A stretch of DNA of 64,000 nt. It comes from Sinonovacula constricta. Its lineage: Eukaryota > Mollusca > Bivalvia > Cardiida > Solecurtidae. Positions 23,367 to 35,262 of this stretch are shown here, piece by piece; within the stretch, counting starts at the first letter, position 1, and each line of letters begins with the position of its first letter. Location: the NCBI GenBank assembly GCA_007844125.1, contig CM017555.1, positions 21,721,669 through 21,785,668 of the forward strand, given 5' to 3'. The notes below the pieces were generated by a model that was given only the letters and a program-made list of their open reading frames with translations, was not told the origin of the DNA and ran no database searches. A program made the translations under genes and the position numbers.

Positions 23367-24778
23367 AATTACACGATGACCGGACAGGTCATTGAGACTA
23401 TATGAAAACAGTGACTTAAAGCCCTAATTGGACAGTCACTGTTCGATTTCTTGTCTCTTTATCTCTCCAATCGTGCCCTATATAGGTGGGACAACTTGAG
23501 CAGTCTCCATACCCTTTACGTGAGATTGCACAGTAGGAATAACATTGGGATTTTTGGTACCTTTGTTACATATGTCATCTGCGGATAAATCCTCGGCTTT
23601 TATGGGTTTTTTTTTTAAAACGTATTAACTCTAAACAATAGGTTTTATTTTGTTGATTTGGGTTGTTTTCTAAAATTCTATGATTTCTCTCGTGTTTTAA
23701 CTATTATACTCTCGTATTTGTTTTATTTTATTTTAAACTACTCTCTCATTTGAAATTTTTCGGTTGCCGAGGCTTTTATCTACTGTACATACTGTACATA
23801 TGTTGTTTTATTACTAGCTATTTTGTATGTACATAAGTTCATTATATCTGTTTTAACTCCCGATGCAGGTGCTTACTGTTAGTTGTTTCAATTTGACGGG
23901 ATATTTTTATTTAAACTGTTTGCTTGATAGAAAAACCTTCAGGAAGTACATGGTTGGAGCGCTCCATAAACCAGGTTGAAGCACCCCAGATGGCCCTTTT
24001 GCCGACTGACCGTTCCAAGGCGGTAACTGATGGTTTTTCTTTTTGAGAGTTGTCTCGTCTCTGTGTTTTTGTCACATTTACCTTGTTTGCCTTTGTCTAC
24101 AGGTAGATAAAATTTAAATATCTGTGGAAATTTTGATAGGGACCTTTACTTGTTTACCTATTTATAACCAATTCGAAAAAACTTGCTCACGCAACTTGGT
24201 AACTCCTGGACGAATAGCTCCCAGATCTCGATCAGCGCTTCTTGCCTAAGCCTGATCAATTCATACTTAATGCTGACTTCGTTCATTGGCAATGCCTTAT
24301 TCAACTAAGTTATATATTTTGAATTAGAATATATACTTAAGAATTCTGAGCTATGTTTAAAACCATTGTTGCCAGAATTTTATACTCTTTTATTTTAATA
24401 TAATTTTATTTCAAAATATTTGTTAATCAGAATATAATTCTAATGATGCTTATGTATGTGTTGTTTTGTCAGAGAAAGAAAATAGCAAAGTGTGGTCTAA
24501 GGAAGATAACGTCTTTTATCTTTACAGTGGTCTATGCGATTAACTCCCTTGAAAATAGCTTTTTTTTCACTTGGCGATCTTTAGGCAATTGTTGTCTTTT
24601 CCTCATATAGATGCATCACAGTGATCTTTAATTTTAAATATTTGGGTTTAACTACCCTACAGTAAAGGTTGGCAGGAGTGAGTCTGTTAATCAGGTAGAG
24701 ATTGATGGTTATGTCATTTCAATATATAACCCCTTTAATGTTTTCGAGATACATGGCAGCTACTAATTACGATCATTA

Positions 24779-24969
24779 TTGCAACATCTAGCTGTTTTGA
24801 TGAAGACCCCAGATAAATATCTGGGTAGAACCACCAGTGCACCACGGGTAAGCTGGAAGACTTTCCACATTATATTTTGCCCCCGAACAGGACACGAACC
24901 AACGCAGTGGGAGGCTAAGTATAGGAGTTACAAATTATCAACTCTACCACTACATCACGGGCACCCTAC
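24779..24969 (-). mobile_element. tRNA-derived SINE, family A, best-preserved head
   Basis: On the minus strand the head reads GTGATGTAGTGGTAGAGTTG (A-box like) and GGTTCGTGTCC (B-box like). The body is GTGGTTCTACCCAGATATTT and GGGGTCTTCATC. The same body recurs at about a dozen places in the window. Confidence 0.75.
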
Positions 24970-25172
24970 AACTCCTTTAACATTACAGCAAGTCATGTAA
25001 CATGTGCTCGACAATATTATATAAGCTTGATGGTATTCGCACTCGGAACTTAACCACTTTCTATAAATGGACCCAGGAAGACTGGTATTAAGTAATATGA
25101 TTAACTTCTCACTATTAACTTCTCACTATAAGTTTTAATTTTAAAAGAAAATTAAAATGTTTGTATGCAAAA

Positions 25173-26134
25173 CAAGAGGGCCATGATGGCCCTTAATCGC
25201 TCACCTGATGACACAGGCTTTACGTAGGCTCAAATCTGGCATTAAGTAATTAAGAGTAATTTACTTCAGAAATCTTTGGTGAAGATTGGGCTATAAATGT
25301 GGCCTCTAGTGTGTTCACAAGCTTTTTCTAAGATTTGACCTAGTGACCTACTTTTTGACCCCACGTGACCCAGTTACGAACTCATCCAAGATTTCATGCA
25401 GACAAACATTCTGACCAAGTTTGGTGAAGATTGGGCTATAAATGTGGCCTCTAGTGTGTTCACAAGCTTTTTCTAAGATTTGACCTAGTGACCTACTTTT
25501 TGACCCCACGTGACCCAGTTACGAACTCATCCAAGATTTCATGCAGACAAACATTCTGACCAAGTTTGGTGAAGATTGGGCTATAAATGTGGCCTCTAGT
25601 GTGTTCACAAGCTTTTTTCTAAGATTTGACCTAGTGACCTACTTTTTGACCCCACGTGACCCAGTTACGAACTCATCCAAGATTTCATGCAGACAAACAT
25701 TCTGACCAAGTTTGGTGAAGATTGGGCTATAAATGTGGCCTCTAGTGTGTTCACAAGCTTTTTCTAAGATTTGACCTAGTGATCTACTTTTTGACCCCAC
25801 GTGACCCAGTTACGAACTCATCCAAGATTTCATGCAGACAAACATTCTGACCAAGTTTGGTGAAGATTGGGCAATAAATGTGGTCTCTAGTGTGTTCACA
25901 AGTTTTTCCTAAAATTTGACTTCATGACCTACTTTTTGACCTCAGGTGACCCAATAATGAACTCATCCAAGATTTCATGCAGACAAACATTCTAAACAAG
26001 TTTCATGAAGATTGGATAAAAATTGTGGCCTCTAGTGTGTTCACAAGGTAAATGTTGACGACGCACGACGAACGCCGGACGAAGCGGTATCACAAAAGCT
26101 CCCCTTGAGCACGTTGTGCTCAGGTGAGCTAAAA
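25173..26134 (-). mobile_element. Satellite-bearing hairpin-ended element, full-length (Helentron/HINE-like)
   Basis: The left end is CAAGAGGGCCATGATGGCCC, a 6-bp-stem hairpin, followed by ATCGCTCACCTGA. The right end is CTCAGGTGAGCTAAAAA, next to a second hairpin, GAGCACGTTGTGCTC (26107-26121). GCTCACCTGA and TCAGGTGAGC are inverted, but the left one lies inside the hairpin, so the inverted repeats are asymmetric. Read on the minus strand this is the plan of non-autonomous Helentrons (HINEs): terminal TTTTTAGCTCACC, a central tandem array, a subterminal inverted repeat, then a 3' hairpin. No transposase is encoded. The family assignment is an inference from end structure. Confidence 0.75.
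25272..26061 (+). repeat. Tandem array, 145-bp unit, about 5.4 copies
   Basis: The landmark TGACCTAGTG recurs at 25336, 25481, 25627 and 25772, and a variant (TGACTTCATG) at 25917; steps are 145, 146, 145 and 145. The first four units are almost identical, while the last is visibly diverged. Each unit carries TTTTTGACCCCACGTGACCC, the phrase GACAAACATTCTGACCAAG, and TGTGGCCTCTAGTGTGTTC. It forms the core of the hairpin-ended element. Confidence 0.93.
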
Positions 26135-26937
26135 ACATGATAGCAAGGCTCATACTATGCATTAATTGGTTATTTTTGCGTCAAGATAAATAATGTTAAG
26201 ATAAATAATGCCATATACTCAACAAAAATGCAGTATTTAGAAAAAATTAAGTACATGTATACAAGGCTCCCACTATACTGTCAATTGTATAAACTCTATA
26301 TAAATATTGGGAACATTTTTAACACATTGAGTTTTCATCTTACTTTAAACATTGAGAGTATTCACCAAATCTGTCAGAATGTTTATGAAATAGTACAGAA
26401 AATATTGTCTTCATTTAATGATGTAGGATGTCAAGTGCCCGTTCATTGGCTGTTTGTTTTTGTTTTTAAAGCCAGTAAGCATTTTAATAATGTATTAAAC
26501 TGAAATATGATTAACACATTTTTTAAGGAAATAAAAAGCATCCGACAGCCGGCTGCTATCAGCCTTTCCTAAAATGTTGCTTTCTCGATGCCTTGCCAAT
26601 ATCAACCCCAAATTTATTTCAGCATATTGATGCTTCTTTCTTACAACAGAAGATACTTTAATTTATATACTTTGGATAATCTTAGAGCAATAAATATTTT
26701 GCTAAATGTTGACTCTCACCTCACGTTATAAATTTCCAAAACGAGGTTTTACTTATTAAATCAACCATATGCATGCAGTATGTTTACGTGACTATACCCA
26801 AGTATTTTTATGCAAAAATCTTTTTAAGAGCTTTTTAAATTTTGCCTCTTGGATAAGTAAAATACAAGTAGTGAAACATTCATAGCCAGAAAATTGGACA
26901 GAACATCAACAAAACAGAAGTGTCTCTTCGGTAAGCA

Positions 26938-26943
26938 TTTAAT
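26938..26943 (-). terminator. RPL19: Candidate RPL19 poly(A) signal ATTAAA
   Basis: On the minus strand an ATTAAA hexamer lies 22 bases past the stop codon. An AATAAA also overlaps the stop codon itself, and that position would be unusually early for a cleavage signal. Short 3'UTRs are normal for ribosomal protein mRNAs. Which hexamer is used cannot be told from sequence alone. Confidence 0.45.
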
Positions 26944-26965
26944 GATGAAACCACAATCAAATAAT

Positions 26966-27086
26966 TTATTTGCCAGCGTCATCATCAGCGTAAGACTTGA
27001 TAAGATCGGCCTGTTTTTGGGCAATTCTGTCCTCACGACGCTTACGGGCCTCCTTAACCTTGCTTCTGCGGGTCTCGGCAAGGTCG
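26966..27086 (-). CDS. RPL19: RPL19 coding exon 6 with stop
   Basis: Encodes residues 156-195, the helical basic tail ([19 protein letters not shown]) and an acidic end, DDDAGK, then TAA. The acceptor is TATTTTCCAG. The stop codon lies inside a CAAATAAATT stretch. Confidence 0.96.
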
Positions 27087-30000
27087 CTGGAAAATAAAAA
27101 GTGTAAATGTGAAAAATATACAGTGCTTAGAATAGGCATCTTAGTGGAAGATGTGGTCTTGACCAACACACTTTTGATAGATTTATTTTTTAATAAAATA
27201 AAGGACTGCGCATCTTATGATAATTGTGCAAACCCTTGATTCATAATGGACCAATTTGATCAGAAATAGGCATGACTGATAACCCTTAAATATGTTCAGT
27301 TGGGCAGTTTAAATATTTTGGGGATATAAATCTGTTTCATCAAGCGTTTTAACTTGTTTTAAGTATCTCAATTTTATCATTTTAAATAAGGAAGCAACAT
27401 CTATAAGAAAAAAAATTATGCACAGTCATTACACCAGAATGAAACTGCACGAATTATTAAGCACATCATCCTCAGTAATGAACCAAGAGTTTTTTGAAAG
27501 AACTGACAAATGTAACGGCAATGTTTGTTGGTTTTATATAATCTACCAAATGACTGTTTATTCAGTTATCAGGAGATGGTGCCATCCCTTACTGTACAAA
27601 GCATGCTTTGAACAGAACATAGCAACACTTCAAGTAATATACATCTGGCAAGAGTTTTGGAAGTAGCCTTATATTTTCTCGAGTGTACCCTCGACCACTA
27701 CCCTTTTACACATAGCCAGGATTTGAACCCCCAACCCACTAAACCTGCATCTAATGCTTAGCCTTCTCCAATACCAGGCTAACATCAGCAATAATGTCTC
27801 TTGATACGCACATAAGGCAAAGCAGCACCAAGTAAACAATACCAGTACCATTTAATGTTCCATGGTACTTCTACTAGGAATAGAAACTTGTGCAGTGATC
27901 TTTCAGTTGACCTGAGGTGCGCCATGGTTTTACCATCTAATCTTCACCAAAAACAGCTTAATTTTGCCAATATGACCATTACTGTTTAAGAGGATAATGC
28001 TGTCTTTATTTTATAGCATCGACACATTCAGTCATTACAATAATGCCTGGCTATTTTTGTAGCGGATGAAACCAGAACAAATGTCTGTGTAGAACCATTG
28101 GTGCACCAAAGGTCAGCTGAAACCTTCCACCACTGTCCCACAGGGTTGGCAAAATGCCAGCAAATATGAGTATTTTCCATGCCGGCGGTATTGACCGGCA
28201 AATACTGGTCGATTGAATTGACCAGTCTGGAATATATACAATTTTCCCTATTATCTTCTTTCATATGAATAAGTTCAAGTTAACCCATCAATTGCCATTT
28301 TATTTATACTTAAATTTTACACTTTTATCACTTTAATCATAATAATGTCCCACATTAAGTTCTTTGCCCCAAACATGACTAAAACCCACACAGTGAAAGG
28401 CTGAGCAGACAAGTGAAGTTAAAAGTTGGTGACAGAACCACTTGTCCACAGGCACTCCCTTAACTCACTGAGCCCTACAGCCAATTAACCAGTCATCCTC
28501 TATGCCTGGTGGGGGGTCTTATCTGCCTCTCATGCCTAGATACATCTGGTGTGGATTACTGGTCAGTGCAAGATATTGGGGGTGGGTGTATACACAACTT
28601 ATAAACATGTAATTTTGGATATAATCTAAAAGTATATCTTCACATCCTTGTGGCACAGAAAGTGCTTAACACAACCATGTAATTTTTAACACTGTAAGAA
28701 AAGCAATACTTTAGGAAAGAGTGAAAATGACTGACGTCTGAAGAAAAAGATTAATAATTTTTTTTTAAACACATTTCAAATTATTTAAATAAAATATAAT
28801 TGACCGCATCAAGTTTTTTTATGTTTATAACGTAAATAACAGTGCTTTATATAAAAAATGATATAATGAGTAACAGTCGGCATTCTTTGATTAAAAGTTT
28901 CCATTTACCGGTAGTTTGAAAAAACAACAAAAAAAAAAACAACAAAAAATGCTCATATTAGATTGAAAACTTTGGTGATTTCCAAGAGTTACCCTTTGTC
29001 TTTTGATCTATTGATATATGCAATTATCATATAATAATTGCATCTAACGCAGATAATTTCACAAATATGCCAACACATATGCATATAAGTAGGAATTTTA
29101 AAGCTAACAGTAAGGCACATCACCGTTTTTTTTTGTCTCGACATTATTAATTCATTGTATTTATATCCGGGTTACATGAAATTCCAATACATGATATAAC
29201 GATGTTTCTGATTGGCTGAAATTCAATGTATTAATTAATCGTTTTAAATCTGCTTGAACAATTGTATTTTAAGCCAAAAAATGTTTCAATTTAGATGTGA
29301 ACTAGAAATTTTTTTTGCCGATCTTTCTGTTGTCTTGCTACAAAATATGAATAACAAAAAGGATTTAAGTAGACAGATTTAGATTAAGATTACATTTGCA
29401 TTAACGAAACTGAGATGTACTTGATTGGCCGAGACTCAAAAGTGTTTGAAAACACGAGTATATATGATGCGCATATAATGCGGTGTTCGTCAGTAGCCGA
29501 GACATTTTCACGGCCGCATTAATGTGGCAGTCGGAGCCAGACACAGGAAAAATGTGCATGATATGGCATCTCCTGGAGGGCGGGGGCTGTTTTTCGTGCC
29601 GCTTTAACGCGTCACTCGGGCTCAATGAGTTAAGGACCACAATTTCTTATAAATAAAACAAGAAATATGTCCCGAAAACAGATACCCATCTTAACACACA
29701 ACTACATTGCCAAGTTATTTAGAGTTCATCAAATTCAAACCATTTCTTTTGGATGAAGTTTTCAATGCTTGAAATCACTATAATGCTAATTATATAATAA
29801 TGCTAATACTTCTTAGGCACACATTGGCTGAACATCACTTAAAAATCTACTTTTCTCTTTTGTGTGTGGACCTTTTAAATTAAAAGGTTGCCTTCTTAAG
29901 TTTAGTTAAGGGCAGCATTCCAGACAACTTACCTCAACATCTTCATTCTGCTCTTCTCAGCCTTCTTTTTGTGGATGTGCTCCATGAGAACACGCTTGTT

Positions 30001-33000
30001 TTTGAAGCCATTACCCTTTGACTTCAGGTACAGCTCGTGGTACCTAGAATAAAAGGACAAACATAATAATAAAGCACAAACACTGAATATGTTTATTAGG
30101 TTTATCGTCCCGCCAACAGTATTTCAGTTATCTGGAGACGGTGTTCACTTAATCTTACAACCTTGCTATGTCGTGGCCCAGGATCAAACCCGGGTTTTCT
30201 TGAACCTAGTGCCAAGGCTCTACCGATTGCGCTACCTCGTCTGGTACTTCAGATAATAATTGGATGATTTTTGGGGGTCTATTGTTAAACATACATTGCA
30301 CATACAATAGAAATTACAGCAACATCCGGCTATTATTGGTGCAGAAACCCCCAAGAAAAATTTCTTGACAGAAACAACAGCACATCATGTCAGCTGGTGA
30401 CCCAGTTATATACTCATCCAAGATTTCATGCAGACAAACCATCTTATCAAGTTTGGTGAAGATGGCTATGAATGGGCCTCTAGTGTGTTCACAAACTTGT
30501 TTCAAGATTTGACAGTGACCTACTTATTGACCCCACGTGACCCAGTTATGAACTCATCACAGATTTCATACAGGCAAACATTCTGGTCAAGTTTGGTGAA
30601 GATTGGGCTATATATGGGGGCTCTAGTGCGTTAAAAAGCCTTTTCTAAGATTTGACCTAGTCACCTATTTTTTGACCGCACGTGACCCAATAGCGAACAC
30701 ATCCAAGATTTCATGCAGACAAACATTCTGACCAAGTTTGATAAATATTAGATAAAAACTGTGGCCTGTAGCGGGTTCACAAGCTAAAATGTTGACGACA
30801 GACACCGGACGAAGCGGTATCACAAAAACTCCACTTAAGCACAACGGTGAGCTAGAAAGGTGTCTTAAAACAGATTAACAAGATGCAATATCAATACCCT
30901 TCTTTTACCAGTTACTTGTCTTTTTAATTTAGCATAAACTGGGCCAGATCTGGCTTCTGAGGACATACCATGTCATATCTGGCACAATGTAGGATCAGAC
31001 TAGCTGTCAATATAATGACAACACCTGGCCTTTTTTCTTTTTGTGGGCTTGAAATCTTCAATGTTAACATTTTCTCTGCACTTGTTTATTTAGAAGTGTT
31101 GGTTTAATTATCAAGCAGTACCTTTTTATCTGATGGTCCTCATTTTTAAATTAATAAAATATTTTGACAGAGTTTAAATACCACTTACAGGTGCTTGTCA
31201 ATTTTCTTGGCCTCCCTGTATCTCTTGAGCAGCCTTCTCAGGACTCGCATGCGTCTCATCCAGATGACCTTCTGAGGCATACGGGCATTAGCTGTACCCT
31301 TTCTCTTGCCTGAAAGATTACAAGCAGTTGGCTCAGTTTTACAGAATGTTTATACAAAATAAGCAAATGACATTTCATGAAACATTATCATATATAAGGA
31401 ATGACATTAAATTTTACCTGAATGGTTGCACATACAAATATTATGCAAGACACACATATATGTCTGCAATGCAAAATGGTTTTGCTAGACTTAATTACTT
31501 AAATGAATATTAAGTTTTTGCTTAGATACAAAATGGGACATATGTCATAGGCAAAGTGCGACTTCAAATTGCTCCTCTTAAAGGGCATAAAAGAAAATCA
31601 CGAATCAGTAATTTTGCCATTTAATGTCCATTTACATTTAAATAACATTAATAAACATTTACAATATCAAGTAACCCTAAATGTAAACTGCAATTATTAG
31701 TCCTAAACCTAAAACAACAGCCTTTTCTTAAGTCTCTGTGGTAACTTCGTGCAACGTTTAAAAAGGTTAAGTTGTTGTTTTTTTACATACACCCACTTAG
31801 TTTGTAACCTCTGATAAAGCATACTGAACTATCCCCCCTAACTTTTAACGAGTTCTCAAAAAGGAAAGAAAAAATATAGGGTGTTCATAAGAAAAGAAAA
31901 AAATGTTTGAAAAGCAACTTACAAAGAGGGCCAACTTCAGTCGTAATTCTTTAAGAATAAGATTTAAATCGGCAATGTTTTACAATTATAAAATACAAAT
32001 ATGGCTATATCCGTTAGTTTTAAACCTGACATAAGCTGCTCTAAGATATATGTATCTCTACTTCTCTGCAACAAAGCTTTGTCAAGTGATACACAAGAGC
32101 TGTTTAGTGTAGAAACAGAAAATGTGCTCAACAACCTGAACATACATACCATGTCCCATGTGTCTTCCTTTCCTACGAGCAATCATGTTTTTTCGAACAC
32201 GGGCTCTGGAGTGAACAGCTACAGGCTTGCGAATGATAAGACCATCCTTGATCAGCTTACGGACATTCTGTCCTGTTTTGAAAATAAAACAGAAAATAGT
32301 TATATCTTAAGATGCATTAATTTGCAATTAATCTCCACTTTTGAAGTCACTTTTATGTATTCTTAAGGCATAAGTACACATGCTGTACTATTCTTATCAT
32401 AATGTGTTTTGTTTCAATTAAGATTTCCACTTACACTAGCATTGTTAAGAAGTATTGATAAAGCTTGTTGCTGTCTGATCAGTTCTCCATTTTTTTGCTG
32501 CAAGAGTCTTACGAAATACGTCAAGTCACATAGCTAGAATTAATATTGTAGATAGCAACAATTTAAGTCATAATTTACCACTAAAGTTTACAATTTAATA
32601 TTAATTTCATCCAAATGCAATAGCAACGGGAAACAGCCTAAGTAAAAATGGGCTAGCTAAGCTCTATAAATAGCACAATGAAAAGAGAGACTTAAAAGCA
32701 TGATTAATGATCAATAGTCAATGTTTAACTTTCAGTGCCAACTTTATAGTTGCTTCCCATATCTAAAACAACACTGATGAATAAACATGAATTATACTCA
32801 TTTCTCATAGTTTTGTGATTTCATGAATGCTTGTTTATATATATCCAAAATGACATTTGTTTTTTTAACTCAATCTGCTAAAAAAAAAGATGTTATCTTG
32901 ATATTGGCTTCAATGAGAAAAAAATAATATAATGAATACATACAGATAAGAAAACCACTTAGCATTTTTACATTACTAGTAATATTAATATGATGCATCT

Positions 33001-33916
33001 CTGATCTCTGTAATTTTTAAAGTATGTACTTAAAAGCACATAGTTTAGTGACTAAGATGGTATACAATTCGATACAGGATTAATTGTGAATGTGAAATAT
33101 AAAAATTAAATAAAATAAATTAACAGATTCATAAGAAAACACATTTCTTCTCCAGACATTTGATGTGTTGATGAAAGCAAAGCCACATTTTTGTTTTCTG
33201 CAAATGTGTGTGTGTTGAATTTAGTGCTAAAGTTTACAGAGATACTTAGTAGCATGTCACAAAATTCATAGCTCAATGTAGATCATTTAAAGTGTCTGAG
33301 AACATTTAAGCTCTTATGGTGATAAAATCATGGCAAAACATGACAACATATCTATCTCCCTTACATACTTACGTGAGTTAGCGTTGGCAATTTCATTGGT
33401 TTCATTAGGATCTAACCAGACCTTATTTTTACCACATTTAAGGACTGTGGCAGCCAGACGCTTCTGCAACCGCAACGTGCTGTCACAAACAGAAAAGAAA
33501 GGTTACAATCAAAATGAGCAAGTGTTAAAATAAATGTTTGTAAGTTTCTCAATGTCTATATTTACGATAGACACTCACTTGGCAGATTACAAGGAAACAT
33601 TAACAAATGAAAAGCAAACTGGCAAATTGGGGAAAAAGCATATATTTAACAAATGATTCAAATGACTGAACAGAAATAATATATACGATTACGAAACCAG
33701 AATCCATAAGTTAGTAGCGGTGTGGTCTACATCAATGATCAAGTCGACTAGGACCTATCATGATAAATTTCTCTGAATAGGGGAGTTGCTATCTTAATTA
33801 ATCCTATATATCATAAAGGTACCATCTTAAAAATCATTACGCAAAGTATGACCTTAATTGATTTGTCCAAATGGTGACATATTAAGCGAAAAGTTGAGCA
33901 AAATTCCCAACCTCAT
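26966..33916 (-). CDS. RPL19: Ribosomal protein eL19 (RPL19), whole coding span, 6 exons
   Basis: This gene encodes cytoplasmic large-subunit ribosomal protein eL19. Six exons joined at GT/AG sites (33916-33912, 33479-33373, 32272-32150, 31309-31189, 30043-29933, 27086-26966) give 588 nt, i.e. 195 residues plus stop; the human protein has 196. The product starts [12 protein letters not shown] and contains the family blocks [47 protein letters not shown] and [20 protein letters not shown]. It ends in the usual long basic helix (EARKRRED) with an acidic, lysine-terminated tail. All phases agree across every junction, no stop or frameshift is seen, and so this looks like the functional, intron-bearing copy rather than a processed pseudogene. 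Introns run from about 0.4 to 2.8 kb, and the last one holds several SINEs. Identification rests on recalled family sequence, without a search. Confidence 0.97.
27551..27800 (-). mobile_element. tRNA-derived SINE, family B-like, RPL19 intron 5
   Basis: TTCAGTTATCAGGAGATGGT and AAGCATGCTTTGAAC match family B; the minus-strand B-box is GGTTCAAATCC. Confidence 0.6.
28049..28455 (-). mobile_element. tRNA-derived SINE (family A) split by an insertion
   Basis: The family body (GAACAAATGTCTG, GTAGAACCATTGGTGCACC, GGTCAGCTG) stops at 28142 and resumes at 28346 with its TTCTTTGCCCC segment and a tRNA-like head. The break is bounded by two copies of TGTCCCACA. Located in RPL19 intron 5. Confidence 0.75.
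28143..28345. mobile_element. 203-bp insertion with 9-bp target-site duplication
   Basis: The inserted block is flanked by TGTCCCACA at 28134-28142 and 28346-28354, and it interrupts a SINE. It starts GGGTTGGCAAAATGCCAGC, carries short inverted motifs (GCCGGCGGTATTGACCGGC, ACTGGTCGATTGAATTGACC) and ends in an AT-rich stretch. It has no coding capacity. The 9-bp duplication argues for a true transposition or retroposition event; the family is unknown to me. Confidence 0.75.
29933..30043 (-). CDS. RPL19: RPL19 coding exon 5
   Basis: Encodes residues 119-156 ([20 protein letters not shown], then the start of the C-terminal helix). The acceptor is ATTCTAG and the donor GTAAGT. It ends in AG, the first two bases of a Ser codon finished in exon 6. 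Confidence 0.95.
30080..30248 (-). mobile_element. tRNA-derived SINE, family B, internally deleted, RPL19 intron 4
   Basis: TTTATCGTCCCGCCAACAG and TTATCTGGAGACGGTGTTC are joined to a head reading, on the minus strand, GGTAGCGCAATCGGTAGAGC with B-box GGTTTGATCC. The middle of the family is missing. It starts about 40 bases from the exon 5 acceptor. Confidence 0.7.
30311..30393 (-). mobile_element. SINE family A fragment in RPL19 intron 4
   Basis: GCAACATCCGGCTATTATTG and GACAGAAACAACAGCAC match the family A body. The copy is cut short by the satellite-bearing element to its right. Confidence 0.5.
30394..30859 (-). mobile_element. Satellite-bearing element, partial copy in RPL19 intron 4
   Basis: About three diverged units are followed by the family right end, GTTGACGACAGACACCGGAC then CGGTGAGCTAGAAAG. 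The left hairpin end is missing. It abuts a SINE fragment on its left and lies between RPL19 exons 4 and 5. Confidence 0.75.
31189..31309 (-). CDS. RPL19: RPL19 coding exon 4
   Basis: Encodes residues 79-119, the most conserved arginine-rich part of the protein ([20 protein letters not shown] and onward). The acceptor is TCTTTCAG and the donor GTAAGTGG. Confidence 0.96.
32150..32272 (-). CDS. RPL19: RPL19 coding exon 3
   Basis: Encodes residues 38-79, with the RNA-binding core motifs [18 protein letters not shown] and [11 protein letters not shown]. The acceptor is CAAAACAG and the donor GTATGT. A Gly codon is split at the 3' end. Confidence 0.95.
33373..33479 (-). CDS. RPL19: RPL19 coding exon 2
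   Basis: Encodes residues 2-38, including [20 protein letters not shown]. The acceptor TTTGTGACAG and the donor GTAAGT are both good. The last base starts an Arg codon completed in exon 3. Confidence 0.95.
33912..33916 (-). CDS. RPL19: RPL19 coding exon 1 (ATG AG)
   Basis: Only five coding bases, ATGAG, precede the first intron, whose donor GTTGGG is weaker than consensus. The split serine codon is completed by the C that opens exon 2. A start codon placed hard against the first intron is common in ribosomal protein genes. The start was chosen because it lies 33 nt from a pyrimidine tract and joins in frame to exon 2. Confidence 0.85.
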
Positions 33917-33949
33917 GGCTGCTGTTTCACGTTGTTGAGAAAAAGGAAG
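33917..33949 (-). promoter_or_regulatory. RPL19: RPL19 5' leader with TOP-like pyrimidine tract
   Basis: Upstream of the ATG the minus strand reads CTTCCTTTTTCTC at 33949-33937, then a short leader to the start codon. A transcript starting at one of these C residues would carry a 5' terminal oligopyrimidine tract, the hallmark of ribosomal protein mRNAs whose translation depends on mTORC1 and LARP1. The start site is inferred, as no transcript evidence is available. Confidence 0.6.
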
Positions 33950-35168
33950 TTGACCGATTTACCCATACTGATATTCGTGCGCATTTTACATTATCGTGAT
34001 AAAATCCTAAGCATGTACAATATCTATTTGGAATTTAAAGTACTGGCTTTATTTCATTACTTCATTTACAAGACTGACACAATGATATCACAATTTAATT
34101 ATATTTCCATAACAAATGGCACTACTTTTACGGCGTACGAGCCTAAGTCAGCACGCCATTTACATAGCGGAAAGGACCGATAACTAGCGGAATCTTATAG
34201 ATGGGAATTGAAATAAATTGTGCAATAACATGAAACTGGGAAACCTCGACGCCCATTTACACTAGTTTTCACTTTATGACATTCATGTCTAACAACCAAT
34301 AAAATATCAATAATTTAATTGGTCATTAATATCTTCTCGAGTTATGTGTTTATCATTTTTTACTAGTTATTTTTTTCATATTGCGTTTGTAATAATTGGG
34401 TTCTCATTTGATAAATTATCAGTATATAGTACAAGTAAATAAACACTCATACGAGGTTTCACTTATATATAGATCTATTTGTGCTTACCACAAAAGAAAT
34501 TTATGCATAAATTCCCAGAAACTATGGACAAAATTGTACACACATTTGGTATAGGTAAACTCTAGGATACCTTTAAGATTAGGAAATCAAATTTAATGTG
34601 TTGCATTCTTTTTTAACTACTTTTAAGCTGATGCAGTCTCAGCAACATCGTATGTCCACAAACTGCACATACTTTAATATATCTCATGGGTATAACTATG
34701 TTATAAACAGTACACTGATTGGCTCAATAGTGGCACAATAATGTACTTATCAGGTGCCAATATGCTGTTATAATTGTTTGTTGTGTACATGTCTATGTTA
34801 AACTTTGACAAAAGTTCTTTTAACGTTAGGCATATTCTTACCAAAGATCATATGGAATGTAAACTGTAACAACAAACTCAATCATAAACCAAAGTTATGT
34901 ATGTTTATTTTTCATCATAATCATAAACAGTTACATACAGATTTACATGCAGATTTATATACATTATCCAACTCAATAAGATGTTGATTAACCAAATGTA
35001 AATGAAAAGTATCAGTATAGTCATAATTCTGTTAAGTCTCAGAATTATGGTGAGACTTGCACTTTCAGGTCTCAACTTACACTCTCATGGAAACCTATGG
35101 AATGCTAATGCAAAAATGAAATATTTATTATGAAAGAAAAAAATCATCAAAGACGCCCCTTTCTCAGC

Positions 35169-35262
35169 TTTAAACCCTTTACTTGCTGGAAACAGCTTAA
35201 AGGTGGGGTAATATATTAAATGCTGCTTAGGTGAATGGTGTTTCCAGCAAGTAAGGATTAAA
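35169..35262. mobile_element. Short MITE, near-palindromic copy
   Basis: The left end is TTTAAACCCTTTACTTGCTG and the right end CCAGCAAGTAAGGATTAAA, inverted with few mismatches over about 30 bases, and the whole is 94 bp. Same family as the copy at 19.0 kb. Confidence 0.7.

Noticed and set aside
25173..26134. A CRISPR array, from the regular repeats
   Set aside because: The 145-bp units are contiguous with no unique spacers and the genome is eukaryotic. This is a satellite-type tandem array.
26894..27239. Plus-strand ORFs of 67 and 80 residues
   Set aside because: They are antisense shadows of RPL19 exon 6.
32001..32366. Plus-strand ORF of 121 residues
   Set aside because: It lies opposite RPL19 exon 3 and its flanking introns; the openness is a shadow of the real coding exon.
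27087..33911. Box C/D snoRNAs hosted in RPL19 introns
   Set aside because: I looked for minus-strand TGATGA and CTGA boxes 60-90 bases apart and found no convincing pair; a covariance-model search would decide.
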